From NCBI GenBank assembly GCA_963942565.1, contig OZ012690.1, positions 16,802,975 through 16,866,974 on the forward strand: DNA of 64,000 bases, in the 5' to 3' direction. Of this stretch, positions 47,101 to 59,057 are shown piece by piece. The first letter of the stretch is position 1; every line of letters starts with the position of its first letter. The notes under the pieces were generated by a model that did no database searches, was not told the origin of the DNA, and saw nothing but the letters and a program-made list of their open reading frames with translations. A program made the translations under genes and the position numbers. This DNA is from Maea johnstoni. Its lineage: Eukaryota; Annelida; Polychaeta; Spionida; Magelonidae.

Positions 47101-50100
47101 ACGTTAAGTGGTCTTTAAGGTACAATTTTTGCAGCATCTTTAATATGTTTCAATATCATCAATATTGGTAATCCAACTGACGCTATGGTCTTTTCTGATT
47201 TGCCATATCCTTTTTGAAAATTGTTTCACAAAGATCGCTGATTCAAAGTACCAACTGAAGGCTTGAAAAGCATATTTAAAACAACATTCGCATTGAGGCA
47301 TTAACCCTTATGCTGCTGGTGGCTAATTTGACCAATAAAAGATGATGCTAAAACCTATAAAATGACAAACCCTGGCACATAGGTACTCATCTGAGAGTAC
47401 TCAGCAAGAGCTATCCAATGAATACCAATATGACAGGGTTTAGATGGTTTTCAAAAATCTTTGCATCCTTTTGCTTTGGACAAGAGTAGCCTCAGCATCA
47501 TAAGTGTTAAATCTACCATTACTTTAGATATTGAGGTATTTTAGAAAGCTTTTTAAAAATTTAAGTCTACTAACAATAATTCTAATCACTTGGTATCATT
47601 GAATTGGAGTATTTGATGAAAGAATTCCCTTTATCTTGTGGGTGCTTGTTTGGCAGCAAGTTTGTGCTGCCACCTTTTGACTGATAGGTAAACAAAATAG
47701 GTTCTCATGATATCAGGCGCAAGTGCTTTGCATTATAGTCAGCTGCTATAGGAGCTTTAATTGCCGATGTTATTAAAAACTCAACCCAAATGAAAGTATT
47801 GGGAACATTCCGTTCTTATAATCCTGAGATTCTGTTAAAGTGAGGCACGCATTTAAATCAAATAATACAAAGATCAAAAACAAACATTTCGATCATTGAA
47901 CATCTTCAGTTCTGTGAGATATTCCGTAGATTTCTACTTTTCTGAATTAACATTATTTATTGTTATGATGATCATTTCTCCTTCAAAAGCTTTCTTGAAA
48001 AATGCATTTAGGATTAAGTTACCACAAAAAAATATACAAGCTATTATATGGCTGCTACAGGCATAGTTGGGTTACCTGCATTTTTTATTCTCCAATCCCA
48101 CTTTGATCACAATTCTTACAGTCCAAGTTGTGATAATGGCAATAATAAACCAAAATAGACAGGCTGTTTGTTTGTTTTTACCATGGGCAAGAATGGGTTA
48201 AATGCATTGTTTACTCCGAATATGTTTCTATCATTTATATATTTCACACTTCACAGGTTGTGGTCATGGCAAATATTTGGGTATCAATAGTACCTTGCTC
48301 AAGCTGGGATCCGATCGCTGTGAGAAACTGGTCGAAATCGCTGCCAACAAAGGTCACGAGGTCATGGTCTGCGATAACCTTCATTTGCCGTATCGGGACA
48401 ACATTTTTGATGCGGTGATTTCGATCGGTGTGATCCATCATCTGGTGACTGGTGAGAGGCGAGCGCAGGCTGTGAAGGAGCTGGCACGCGTGCTGCGCCC
48501 TGGTGGCAAACTGCTGATCTATGTCTGGGCCTTAGAACAGAATCATAGGAGAGTAAGTGCATTGGACCTATTGATTTCAGTCTTGGTTGCCATGTTATCT
48601 CCTTAATGAATGGAAAATAGCATACTTTTATTTCCTTAACCCATTAACACTCAGAGCGGCCAAAACAGGCCTGACAATTTTGGAAATATTTTTCTAACAA
48701 AAGCATTTTTTGGAAAATATTTGAAGGTGAAATGTTAACCAGAAGTTTAACTACAACTCTCTATCAAATATTTTTAGAACTTTTGCTTTATTCCCAAGTT
48801 ATTTCCGAAAGTATGGAAGTAGCAGACAATATTTCCAAGAGGAACTCTGAGTATGAATGGGTTAATTAGACTTTTATCTGCCAATTAGCGAATTTACCTG
48901 CTGAGACAGGTAAGCACACCTTGAAGTTAAATTGTATTAATGCCCTATATTGAAAGAAAATGAAATCATAGTCATAGCCTCATGGGGCAGAAATATTTTT
49001 CATGAAGCGCAGATTAAGGACCTCAAAAATTACTTGAAATTGTCTTTGTCTATTGTTGTTTCAATTGATTAAGGCTGAGTCTTTTTTGATTAAGGCTAAT
49101 TCTTTTGTATTCTCCTTTAAGTTTGAAGGTCAGGATGTGTTGGTGCCTTGGCATATGCCGTCCAAGTGCTTAAAACAGAAAGGTAAGTTAACCATTATGC
49201 TGCAGGTTGCTAATTTCACAATACAAAATGATGCAAAAAAGCTGAAGAATGACTGAAACCCTGGCATGTGGGTATGCCTCTGAGAGCACTTAGTGATAGC
49301 TGTTCAATGAATAACAACATGACAGGGTTTCGATGGTTTTCAAAAATCTTTGCGTTTTGTGCATGAACGAAAGTAGCCTCGGCATTGGATGGGTTAAACA
49401 GTTGGTCAGAATCCATTTACGTCATTGTTCACGTGGCTTGCCATACATTGACATATCTTGAAATTGAGAAGTTTTATTCCTGTGCTAAGTTTTAACATTT
49501 TATCTGCAATCCTTTTAATAAATGATACCTTAGTTGATATTAATCACAGTTGTCAGACCATGTTCATGCACTATTGGATTACTTTATACCATAATTGTTT
49601 CAATTCCCCAAAAGCTCTTGAGGTGTCAGATCCTGGTATGGATCATGCCTGACTATACATAGTTGATTCACAGTTTCTCTGAGACATCTTGACAGTCTAG
49701 AGAACTGAAGTTGAATGTTTCCCACCAAGCATTTGTTTTTACTTTAGAAAAGAATAAAAAATATATGTATATAAGGCAGTTCCTACCTGTATACTATGAA
49801 ATTGAAATAATATCTCTTTACTGATGTAGCCTCCTCTTAGACTTAGAAATTAGTGACACTTAAACTTGTATATGTGAAATAAGCCATTTCACATATTGAA
49901 CCTATCTAAACTTCTCTCACCTTTTTAGTCACACCTGACAAGTAAGACACCCCTATATTGTTGTACATGCTGTTTAATTTTGATTGACTGGATCAAATAT
50001 GTGATTTGAAAACTGTTACGTGTCTTAATTAGTATTTTGTTTGACTTTCAGAAAAAAGGTCTCGGTCGGAGCGTGAATTTTCCAGCACCAGTTCGTTAAG

Positions 50101-51913
50101 CGAAGACGACGCTTCCTGGGACTCTGTGGATCTTCCCTCGGCGCCAAGCCGAGCCCCAAGTGCCTCCTCCAATCACAGCAGCCTGCAGGATATCCGCAAG
50201 CCTTCCCTGCTCCAAAATGGTCGCCTCAAAAACGGGAAGTACCCTCCAGATGTGCCGAGTTCGGATGATGATCCAGACGGAAAATCGGAAAACGTGTACA
50301 AAGGAGATCACAGTACCAGCTATCTGGACCTGGCTTCCGAGTCACCGGGCCTGCCTTCAGCCAAAAGTGCCTCAGTGAAAAAATCAAGGAGCAAGCCCCA
50401 TTTCTACATAGGGAGGGCGACGACTGAGGTTGAGCTCTTAAAGCCGAATGTTACGACGGAGAAATCGGAGATGGACTTTTTGCGTGGTGAAAATGATCCA
50501 CGTCAAGATTCAGTGCCTTATAATCTAAGTGCTGAGATGAACGGAGTTGGGGATGATAAAGTTGCCGAACGAAAGACGTCCGATCTCGCCGCATGGGCGA
50601 AATTCAATATACTTAATTTTCTCGGTTCGGTTAGCTCCAAGATCAGCCCACCTCACCATGAGAATCTCACAAATAAAGACCTGGCCTATCGAAAACTTGT
50701 CAATGACATCATGACCCACGAGGCTGAGATGACCCGAAGGCAGCGAGGAAAACTGGAGCACTCGGAGTCGGCTCCGGAAGCGGATCTGGTTTTTGCCGTA
50801 AGAGAGTTTCCGCAGAGCAGCCAACTCCATCTCCGAAAAGGGTCATCGCTGAACCTGCCCGACTCGGAAAGTAACACTAGTTTGAGCTCCATGGATAGCG
50901 GGAACTTCCGAAACTCCTCTTTAACCAAGCAGAGAAATGTTGCATACTCCTCCACGGAAGACAGTTCCGACAGTGAGTCGGAATCGCCCCAGCGGAAATT
51001 CCATCAGAAGGTCAAAGGTCATAAAAGCGGAAGTTCAAAGTTCAACAAGAAGTCAATCTCAGGAAACCATAAAACAGCCACACTGAACACTCCCTCCAAA
51101 GCTGCTCCCCTTTCCAAATCTTGCCAGCCTGGATTCACCGAAGCTTCACACGGAAATGCCTCTAGTCACAATCACCAGGTGGCGCCACCTGCATCGGAAG
51201 ACAGTCGGACGGGTTCTCAGAATAGCACTTCTCATGACAGTAGTTGTAGGAAACAGAAACCTAGTGGGGAAATTCCTCATAATGGACAAAATTTAGGAAG
51301 TCGGGAAAATTGTAAGAATCAGGAATCGTCACCACAGGACGCTAACGTTGTTGAGAACAGGAAGGATAGCATCGAAGAGCGTGTGCGGAAATTGAAAATG
51401 GATCTCAAACACAGTAATCATTCCAAGCGAACTTTTGGTTCCCCCACACAGGCGATGCACATCCTTCAAATGCTGCAAGACTTCGAGAACACCGTGGGTA
51501 TGCGCTACAAAGATTGGCCCAAGCAATCAGGGGAGGGTGAGGACGATGAGAACGGAAAAGTTCCGGACCGGTGTAAGAACGGCACCTGTACTACCACTGC
51601 TACCTATCAGGATGACGTGTTTGGTGCCGAAAATTCTTCGCGATCGGAAGAATCTCACCATTCTGATGGTAAAACCGATCAGGAGCAAGCCAAAAATGGA
51701 CACGATACTCGAATCTGTAATGGAAATGAACAAGAAAACTCAGAAAAAAACGATGACCCTTTGGTTGATCGAAGCACCACATATCAGCGCTACTATCATG
51801 TGTTTCGTGAAGGGGAACTCGATGAAATGATTGAGAAGAAGATACCAAGTCTGCATATCATTAAATCCTACTATGACCATGCAAACTGGTGTGTGGTCGC
51901 GGAGAAATGTTAA
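44169..51913 (+). CDS. TRMT9B: TRMT9B-type tRNA methyltransferase (KIAA1456 homologue), 4 coding exons
   Basis: Exons 44169-44337, 48257-48552, 49122-49182 and 50052-51913 join in frame (phases 1,0,1) to a 795-residue protein. It is a class I SAM-dependent methyltransferase of the Trm9/ALKBH8 branch, which modifies wobble-uridine side chains of tRNA. Residues about 15-160 match human TRMT9B in order: HVHDVYDHIAPHF, KAWPKVKQFL, the SAM loop DIGCGHGKYL (about 55-64, split by intron 1), VCDNLHLPYRD, FDAVISIGVIHHL, LARVLRPGGKLLIYVWALEQ and FEGQDVLVPW. A long Ser-rich, probably disordered, middle follows (about 175-750), then the conserved tail YYHVFREGELDEM..DHANWCVVAEKC. The human protein is near 450 residues; the extra length is all in exon 4. 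The ATG is the first in frame after a stop at 44073. Introns carry MITEs of families A, D and E. Confidence 0.95.
44343..44561 (-). repeat. piggyBac-like MITE, family D, at the exon-1 splice donor of TRMT9B
   Basis: The donor is G|GTAAGTTAATTAA; the element starts CCGTTCTAATGCCGAGGCTAC immediately after the TTAA pair and ends ..AAAGGG-TTAA. Its left end lies 13 bp from the exon border. Confidence 0.88.
44562..45331. other. TRMT9B intron 1, nothing recognised
   Basis: AT-rich intron sequence with no bounded repeat. GACATTCATTTCAAAATGCG near 44945 vaguely echoes exon 1 and is not coding. Confidence 0.35.
45332..45544 (+). repeat. piggyBac-like MITE, family D (TRMT9B intron 1)
   Basis: TTAA on both sides, CCCTTATGCTGCTGGTGGCTA start and CAGCATTGGAAGGG end, close to family consensus. 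Confidence 0.88.
45830..46138 (+). repeat. hAT-like MITE, family A, long copy (TRMT9B intron 1)
   Basis: TAGGGTAAAGTCGTAGCCAG at the left and CTGGCTAAGACCCCTG at the right are inverted. GGACACCC, AGGATGCCC and TTGGGCACCC blocks are inside. The flanks no longer match. Confidence 0.7.
46387..46725. repeat. degenerate family E and family B fragments (TRMT9B intron 1)
   Basis: TTAA-CCCTTACATGCCTGG at 46387 opens a family-E-like piece. AAGCCTGTCTTTTGGACAG and GAAGAATTTTCAATTATGAC (46636-46715) match family B in reverse. Far ends are not clear. Confidence 0.4.
47301..47510 (+). repeat. piggyBac-like MITE, family D (TRMT9B intron 1)
   Basis: TTAA on both sides, with a CCCTTATGCTGCTGGTGGCTA start; the far end has drifted to CATAAGTG before TTAA. 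Confidence 0.85.
47511..48256. other. distal part of TRMT9B intron 1
   Basis: No repeat boundaries recognised. It ends in TATATTTCACACTTCACAG, the exon-2 acceptor. Confidence 0.4.
48636..48865. repeat. TTAA-flanked MITE, family E (TRMT9B intron 2)
   Basis: TTAA-CCCATTAACACTCAGAGC at the left and AACTCTGAGTATGAATGGG-TTAA at the right, inverted ends with a TTAA duplication. Matches 55231-55460. Like family D it has piggyBac-type ends, but its interior is unrelated. Confidence 0.85.
49188..49397 (+). repeat. piggyBac-like MITE, family D, at the exon-3 splice donor of TRMT9B
   Basis: The donor reads G|GTAAGTTAA and the element follows directly with CCATTATGCTGC, ending GGATGGG-TTAA. Insertion within the extended donor left GTAAGT intact. 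Confidence 0.88.
49398..50051. other. distal part of TRMT9B intron 3
   Basis: No bounded repeat seen; ends in TTTGTTTGACTTTCAG, the exon-4 acceptor. Confidence 0.5.
51176..51191. other. 16-bp perfect palindrome inside TRMT9B exon 4
   Basis: CAGGTGGCGCCACCTG is self-complementary and contains two E-box-like CAGGTG halves; CACCAGGTGGCGCC within it also fits a CTCF core. It encodes part of the low-complexity middle region. Confidence 0.5.
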
Positions 51914-52258
51914 AAAAATTGTGCCAATAGCAGTCAAAAAGATCTCTACTTTACTGATATCTTAGAAACAAACGCATCTTTGGAAAAATGGAAAATAGGA
52001 TTTTCCTCTGAACCCTTATCAAAACTCCTCCTCAAATATTTTGGCAGTTCATGGTTTATTAATAAGTCATTTTGTTATATCACCATAACAAGTCACCAGT
52101 GACAAGTATACTTAATTAGCATATTTATAAAGTAAATTCAATTGTTTATATTGGTTTGGTCCAAATCTGATTTTTGTAGTGATCAACTTCTCATGCAGTA
52201 CGTACCCCACCCCTCAAACATGTATGTGACATAAGTTGTATTGTACCACTGAATGTAC
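51914..52258 (+). other. 3' flank of TRMT9B
   Basis: Probable 3' UTR. No AATAAA was found close by; ATTAAA near 52897 is the first plausible signal and lies beyond two MITEs, so the mRNA end is undecided. Confidence 0.3.
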
Positions 52259-52259
52259 C

Positions 52260-52495
52260 ATAACCCATATACTACTGGTGGCTAACTAGGCCAATACTAA
52301 ATGATGCAAAAAAACTTTAAAATGATTGAAACCCTGGCAAATGGGTACTCATCTGAGCGTACTCAGGGAGAGCTATCCAATGAGTACCAACATAACAGGG
52401 TTAAGATGGTTTTCAAAACTCTTTGCATCCTTGTGCTTTGGATGAAAGTAGCCTCAGTATTTTGGCAAAAGTAGCCTCAGCATTGGAAGGGTTAT
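52260..52495 (+). repeat. piggyBac-like MITE, family D, first of a tandem pair
   Basis: CCCATATACTACTGGTGGCTA start and CATTGGAAGGG-TTAT end. A short internal repeat (AGTAGCCTCAGTATT / AGTAGCCTCAGCATT) lies near the right end. Confidence 0.8.
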
Positions 52496-52695
52496 TGCTG
52501 GTAGCTAATTTGGCCAATACAAAATGATGCAAAAAAGCTGAAAAATGACTGAAACCCTGGGATATGGTTACTCATCTGAGAGTACTCAGCGAGAGCTTTC
52601 CAATGACAACTAACATGACAGGGTTAAGATGGTTTTCAAAACTATTTGCATCCTTGTGCTTTGGATGAAAGTAGCCTCAGTGTTGGAAGGGTTAA
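52492..52695 (+). repeat. piggyBac-like MITE, family D, second of a tandem pair
   Basis: Directly abuts the first copy and lacks the first bases of its left end (begins TTGCTGGTAGCTA); ends TGTTGGAAGGG-TTAA. Both members share TTAAGATGGTTTTCAAAAC, so they may come from one duplication. Confidence 0.8.
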
Positions 52696-54781
52696 GCTAT
52701 GGGTATCAACTTCCTATCAATCTTGCCTTATGATCATCTTCCATTGTGTCAATGAAGAATTCAAGTATCATCCAAATTATAACTGGATGTCAGCACTGAG
52801 TATCTTATCCCTATGTTATAATGAGTGTTATTTGTAATATTATTACAATCAATGTTTTTTGTAAAAATGAATAAGGGTGATCACTATAATGGTTTATATT
52901 AAATGTAATAGACAACCATCTCTTGTGTGGTGGTGATTGTTCTCAAAACGCCTTATAGAAGGCAGGAACATTACTTACACAGGGCTGGTGCCCTAGTATA
53001 GACTTTGAGCCAGGTTTGGAGTTGTGAAAAACTGAAAATGCCTTATGCCATACCGCCTTACTTGGTATTGTCCTTTATGTGCATTTTTCAGGATTCCAGT
53101 TGCCTTAATGAAACAAGTTAGGTTGCATTCAGTTTGATACCTGTATAATTTAGTCACCAATTGCCAGAAAATGGTTTTAAATTTCTACAGGTCTGCCTGC
53201 CAGCCCGTGGCAACTGAAAATATCTTTGGTCAAACTACAATTGAAATATGATGGCCCCATATACTTCTAAATTCAATATAGAACACATTTATTGATGCAA
53301 TATATGCAGCAGGAAATTCCCTCCGAAATCTGAAATCTGAAATCATTTATTATATGTACTGCTTATCTATAGCAGCATGATCACATCATGGATAAGTTGT
53401 CAATTTTCGCTATAATTACATAAATTATTATAACTAATTCTAAAATTCAGATGAGTGTTAGTATGCAGTACACATCCTAGCAGTTGGACATTATACATGG
53501 CATTGCCCCCTTAGGTGAATATCATTGTCAAAACTGCCTCAATTGGTCTAGTTGGAAAAGATATTTTGTGCAATAAGAGCTGTAAGGAGTTCAACTTCCT
53601 GCAGTAACACCAATATATCGGGTCATACTATGTTTTGTCACATATTTATGTGGTGAAGTCAACAAGTTCATACTATAATCATAGTACATCTAGTCAATAG
53701 GTCCTAGAAGGATGTCAGTTCCCACATGAAAAAACGGAATTTGTGTGACATGTACTATGTAGCTGGAGCTAGGAAAAGCTTTACAAAATGAACATGGTTT
53801 GATAGGGCATAATGCATTTGGTCTGTTACAAGTTTCTTAAGTGCTGTGGTTATGAACAATCAATATTTTGGAGCTGGTTCATCTGGACCTGGTTGACACA
53901 AGTTCCAGAATTAGCAAAATTGAGATCCATATTTAAAGGCAAGAGGAAAAATTATGTAGGGTAGGGGTGTAGTTGGGTATTTCCTTTGGTTCGGGATGTC
54001 CACCAAAATCAAATGGTTTGATAATCTACTACTCTATATGTATGTTTTCATATGTATGAGGTCTGCTCAAACTACCCAAACCCCCTTGAATATACCTCTC
54101 ACTTTCCTGATATTATGACAAAAGACAGAACTCTTTAATATATAGATAATACATAAATCATTAGTAATATATACATTAGTTAAACAATTCTAGATTTTCA
54201 TTTTTTCAACTATCCCAGATTGGTTGTTTATTTTGCTATTCCTAACACTTATAATGACAATTGTATGGTTATGAATTCAAGGCATAGATTAATCAAACCT
54301 TTGCATTCAAAACTATGCGTAGAAGAGTCTTCAATATATTTGAATGATCTACACTTAAGTTATTGATATATAGTTGAGAATGTGGCTTTTTACATTGATT
54401 TATATGAAACTTCTCAAGCAATCAGGTGATTAATTTTTGTATGCTCTAATCATGCACATATTAAAGCCACAGAAGCATATAATCCTGGTTACGCATTTCT
54501 AGCATTATATATGTGGCCCATGAACATGCATATTGCCCTACAAAAATGATCAGAATATCCTACTGTAGATTTAGAATCCATTCATTATTAGAGTACCCCT
54601 CATTCTATTGCAATGTCCAATGGTAACTTGGATAATATTGAATGGAACGGCCAAATGTTCAGGGAATGCTTATGGTATTATAGAACAACTATTCTGAATA
54701 AGGTAGGATAATATTTATTTATAAGAAGTGCACTTAAACAGATGTGCTTGATAAATACATTTAATTTATTAGTATTGTAGG
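52696..54781. other. intergenic, nothing recognised
   Basis: About 2.1 kb of AT-rich sequence with no supported gene, RNA gene or repeat boundary. Confidence 0.4.
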
Positions 54782-55086
54782 CAGGGTCTTGGCCAGGATT
54801 TTTAAAATGTCAGTCCAAAACAATTCCAAAATTTCTGCCAGTCCAGATTTAGTTGCTTATCTACTTTAAATCCTTATACTAACAACATTTAATAGCCTAT
54901 CGTGTCAAAAGGGCAATTTACATTTCAGCCATGTCCTAGACAATGATTAGTTAGATTATTTGGCTATTATCCCAAAAAAGTCAAAATAGAAAATTCTTCA
55001 TGGAAATTTTTACCTGTATACAAAGGAGGTTTTCAGGAAACTGCCTGTCCAAAAGACAGGCTGGACGGGTCCTGGCTAAGTCACTG
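54782..55086 (+). repeat. hAT-like MITE, family B
   Basis: CAGGGTCTTGGCCAGGA at the left and TCCTGGCTAAGTCACTG at the right are inverted. Flanks ATTGTAGG and ATGGTGGG agree at 6 of 8. The ends resemble family A while the interior matches 4398-4632. Confidence 0.7.
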
Positions 55087-55230
55087 ATGGTGGGTCTGTC
55101 ATTATTGTGGTCTTAGTAATTGCGAATATCAATAATGATATTAGTGTTATTTTGTGTATTCCTCATTTCGATGAGTCTTGAAGTGAGAGAATCTGAAATA
55201 AAAGTCCTTGGTATATAACATGTACCCTTG

Positions 55231-55460
55231 TTAACCCATTAACACTCAGAGCAGCCAAAAGAGGCCTGACGATTTTGGAAATATTTCACTTACAAACACA
55301 TTTTCTTGAAAACATTTGAAGGAGAAATGTTGATCACAAGCCAAACAAGAACTCTCCTTCAAATATTTTATGGATTTTTGCTTTATTCAAAATATATTTT
55401 CAAAAGTATCAGAATACCAGACGACACTTTCAGAGAAACTCTTGAGTGTGAATGGGTTAA
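55231..55460. repeat. TTAA-flanked MITE, family E
   Basis: TTAA-CCCATTAACACTCAGAGC and GAGTGTGAATGGG-TTAA ends. An ORF beginning inside it (55306) is a by-product, not a gene. Confidence 0.85.
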
Positions 55461-56024
55461 TAGCCAGATGCTTGAGGAATATGTAAGTATCAGTGGTGTT
55501 ACTCTCCCTCCCCACAAAAAGAAATTGGAACGTTTTGTGCAACATGTGGCTTTAACGGGGTTTTGTGTGGTGCAAGTGTGGCCTATATTTGTGAATTGTA
55601 AAACTATCTACAGTTTGACTATGACTGTTTATGATACATAGATTGAGAGAAAGAGGGAAAGGTCCACTAGTTCAACCATAGGTCTAACCTTGATCTGTTG
55701 TTGGAACTAGTGAATTCAAATGCCCTTCCAAGTCTGCTAAGCTTGTGCTTTCATAACAGTAACACATTTAATCATAGGAATGATCAACACATCCTTTCAA
55801 AACAAAGAGACATTGACAAAATCATTCTTATTCCTTCCAACATTTTGAAGATTCTGATCTTGTAATGCAAAAAACAATTGCTGATTTATAAGCACAATTT
55901 ATAGATAAAGCAAAAGCCATTCTTGATATTTCATGAGCAAACTTCCTTAGATTGAATACTAAATGGATGTTTTTATGGCTTGTCGTGAGGAATATTCAGT
56001 GAATGCCTGGTTAAAACTGATAGA

Positions 56025-56235
56025 CCCATTCATGCTTAAAAAAGTTACTCTAAGAATTGTCGTCTGGATCTATATTTCATTTGACAATAACTTGGGAATT
56101 AAGAATAGTTTTACAAAGTATTTGAAGGAGAGTTGTTGATACTTTACCGATGAGAAGTTCTCCTTCAACTATTTTCCCAATCATGCATTTACTTGTAATA
56201 TCTCACCAAAATTGTCAGTCTGCATTTTGAGTTAA
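56025..56235. repeat. family E-like MITE, old copy
   Basis: CCCATTCATGCTTAAAAAAG at the left, TATTTGAAGGAGAGTTGTTGA and AGTTCTCCTTCAACTATTTT as inner inverted blocks, and GAGTTAAACC at the right. Strongly decayed. Confidence 0.5.
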
Positions 56236-56264
56236 ACCTTCGTTTCTCCTTGAAAATAGTGGTC

Positions 56265-56477
56265 TTAAACCTTATGCTGATGGTGGCTAATTTCGCAAAT
56301 ACAAATTGATGCAAAAAAGCTGAAAAATGATTGAACCCCTGGCACATGGGTACTCATCTGAGAGTACTTAGTGAGAGTTAATAAATGGACATCAACATGA
56401 CAGGGTTTAGATAGTTATCAAATATCCATGCATTCTTGAACTTAGGATGAAAGTGGCCTTAGTATTAGAAGGGTTAA
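56265..56477 (+). repeat. piggyBac-like MITE, family D
   Basis: TTAA on both sides, with ACCTTATGCTGATGGTGGCTA start and TAGTATTAGAAGGG end. Confidence 0.82.
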
Positions 56478-56802
56478 CTAGCAGGTGAAATGTCAAATTA
56501 TTTTCAATGTGGGAATTTTGAGATATTTCGTTTTAGATAGGTGGTCTCTAATGGTAGTTGGCCTACATTTCAGTGCCTTTCTTGGTTAATCTAGCATGTC
56601 CCCCAATGGTGGGGGATATTAGTGTAGCAACCTGCCTGAAACATGCACTGGGAATATGTATTTCATCATATTTACTATTTTAGTTAAGCTCTTCCCCAAT
56701 AGGTGTCTAGGTATAGGATGGTTCTGCACAGGTGAAATGCCAAGTATGCTAGGTAACATGTGATTGCCGATATTATAGTTGAGTGGAATTTGCTAAGTTA
56801 GC

Positions 56803-56939
<137 letters not shown>

Positions 56940-57483
56940 TTGCTTCCACTGGCATTAGGAAATTTGTATGTAAAACTAATATTAAACACAAATATGCGAA
57001 GAACTGATGCCAAAATAACTATCCCTGACTTATATACCAAACTGCTTATAGTAAGTAACATGACCTTTTACAGTATTCGCCTATTTGTAGAAAAGGAGTC
57101 AGAATGAAAATATTCTCCTTAAACACAACAACGAAATATCTGAAGCAACCAGAGAAAATGTATGATATCCTATTGGACGTCTACAAGTTTGTAATGAATG
57201 GACAACGTACTGACTATACTTGAAATGTATAACTTATGTTGCAGTAAAACCTGTATAAGTTGTATACTGCAGAAAGGGATTCAAAGGCGGTATATTGAAA
57301 TTGATCTGTTCTGTTATACAACATTTCATGTACTGTGAAAACTGTAGAAGTTGAACATCTGTCGCTTATGAAAAGGCTTTCAATTTACATTGGGTGTTCT
57401 TTTATTGGAGATTTACATTTATACACAGTAGTTAATTTTGTAACTGCAAAGTGTCAAAAAGAACTGTTGAGCCATCGAATTGA

Positions 57484-58200
<717 letters not shown>

Positions 58201-58202
58201 TG

Positions 58203-58375
58203 AACCCATTCAATGCTGAGACTACGTTTGTTAATGTCAGAAAAATGCAAACAGTTTTGAAAACCTTCTAAACCCTGTCAATGCTGATGAGTACCCATGT
58301 GCCAGGGTTCCAGTCATTTCTCAGCCTTTTTGCATCATTTTTGATTGACCAAAGTAGCCACCTGTAGCCAGCAGC
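58203..58375 (-). repeat. piggyBac-like MITE, family D, partial reverse copy
   Basis: CCCATTCAATGCTGAGACTAC start and GAGTACCCATGTGCCAGGGTT landmark; the right end degenerates in TAGCCACCTGTAGCCAGCAG. Confidence 0.7.
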
Positions 58376-58818
58376 CAATGATGGATTTTTCTCAGTGGGA
58401 ATTTTCTGACTAGTATTTCAAGATCACCCATGTCACTATTAAAGTGGAGTCTCAAGCAGGCCAAACTATGGTAGAAATATTTTCAAATATTTCCTGTGAT
58501 TTTTTTGGTCAAGGAGTTGTTCATATATTTGTCAGACCATGAGAGCAATCTGGGCATGTGGGTGAAATACTGGCCTTATGTTTTAGTATGGTGGTATACA
58601 ATGACATTTTGTGTATGTGGCACTTAGCAGTGGCACTGACTGGTTAGAATAAAAGTATGTGTTGTTTCCTAAATACTGTTGTTTTCAATCCATATATTAA
58701 CATCTACATATTAGCCCCCTGAATTTAAAGCAAATTAGTCTTGGCAAGTCTTTTATTTGTCCCAGAATTTTCTATTTTTCTATTTGCAGTCCCTGTTTGT
58801 TTGTTATTTAGTTCTACC

Positions 58819-59057
58819 AGTTGTCCCTAGATGTCACCACGGAAACTTTACCAATCCTCAAAACAATAGGCGAAGAACTGATTTCATATACCAGTATCGA
58901 TCCTCAGGTCAATGAACAGAGTACTGAAGCCTTTGAGCAAATGGATTTTCCATTAACATTTGGATCTGGTTCAAGGCATGTGAGAAAGTTGCAAGTGACT
59001 TTGGGTTGGTGTCTATCCCGGATAGGCAGGTTTCCTGCATCATTAAAGACTGGATAG
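58819..59057 (+). CDS. weak candidate exon, MxxPLxFG-type motif
   Basis: After TTTGTTTGTTATTTAG (a good acceptor) a frame opens with FYQLSLDVTTETLPILK.. and runs to a stop at 59057. EAFEQMDFPLTFGSGS recalls the MGLPLQFG motif near the N-terminus of TGS1 (trimethylguanosine synthase), but that is one short motif. No further exon was found. No strong donor exists before the stop, so the exon would be terminal or use a weak donor. Confidence 0.28.

Noticed and set aside
55306-55641. 111-codon ORF
   Set aside because: Begins inside a family-E MITE and ends in unrelated sequence; no domain.
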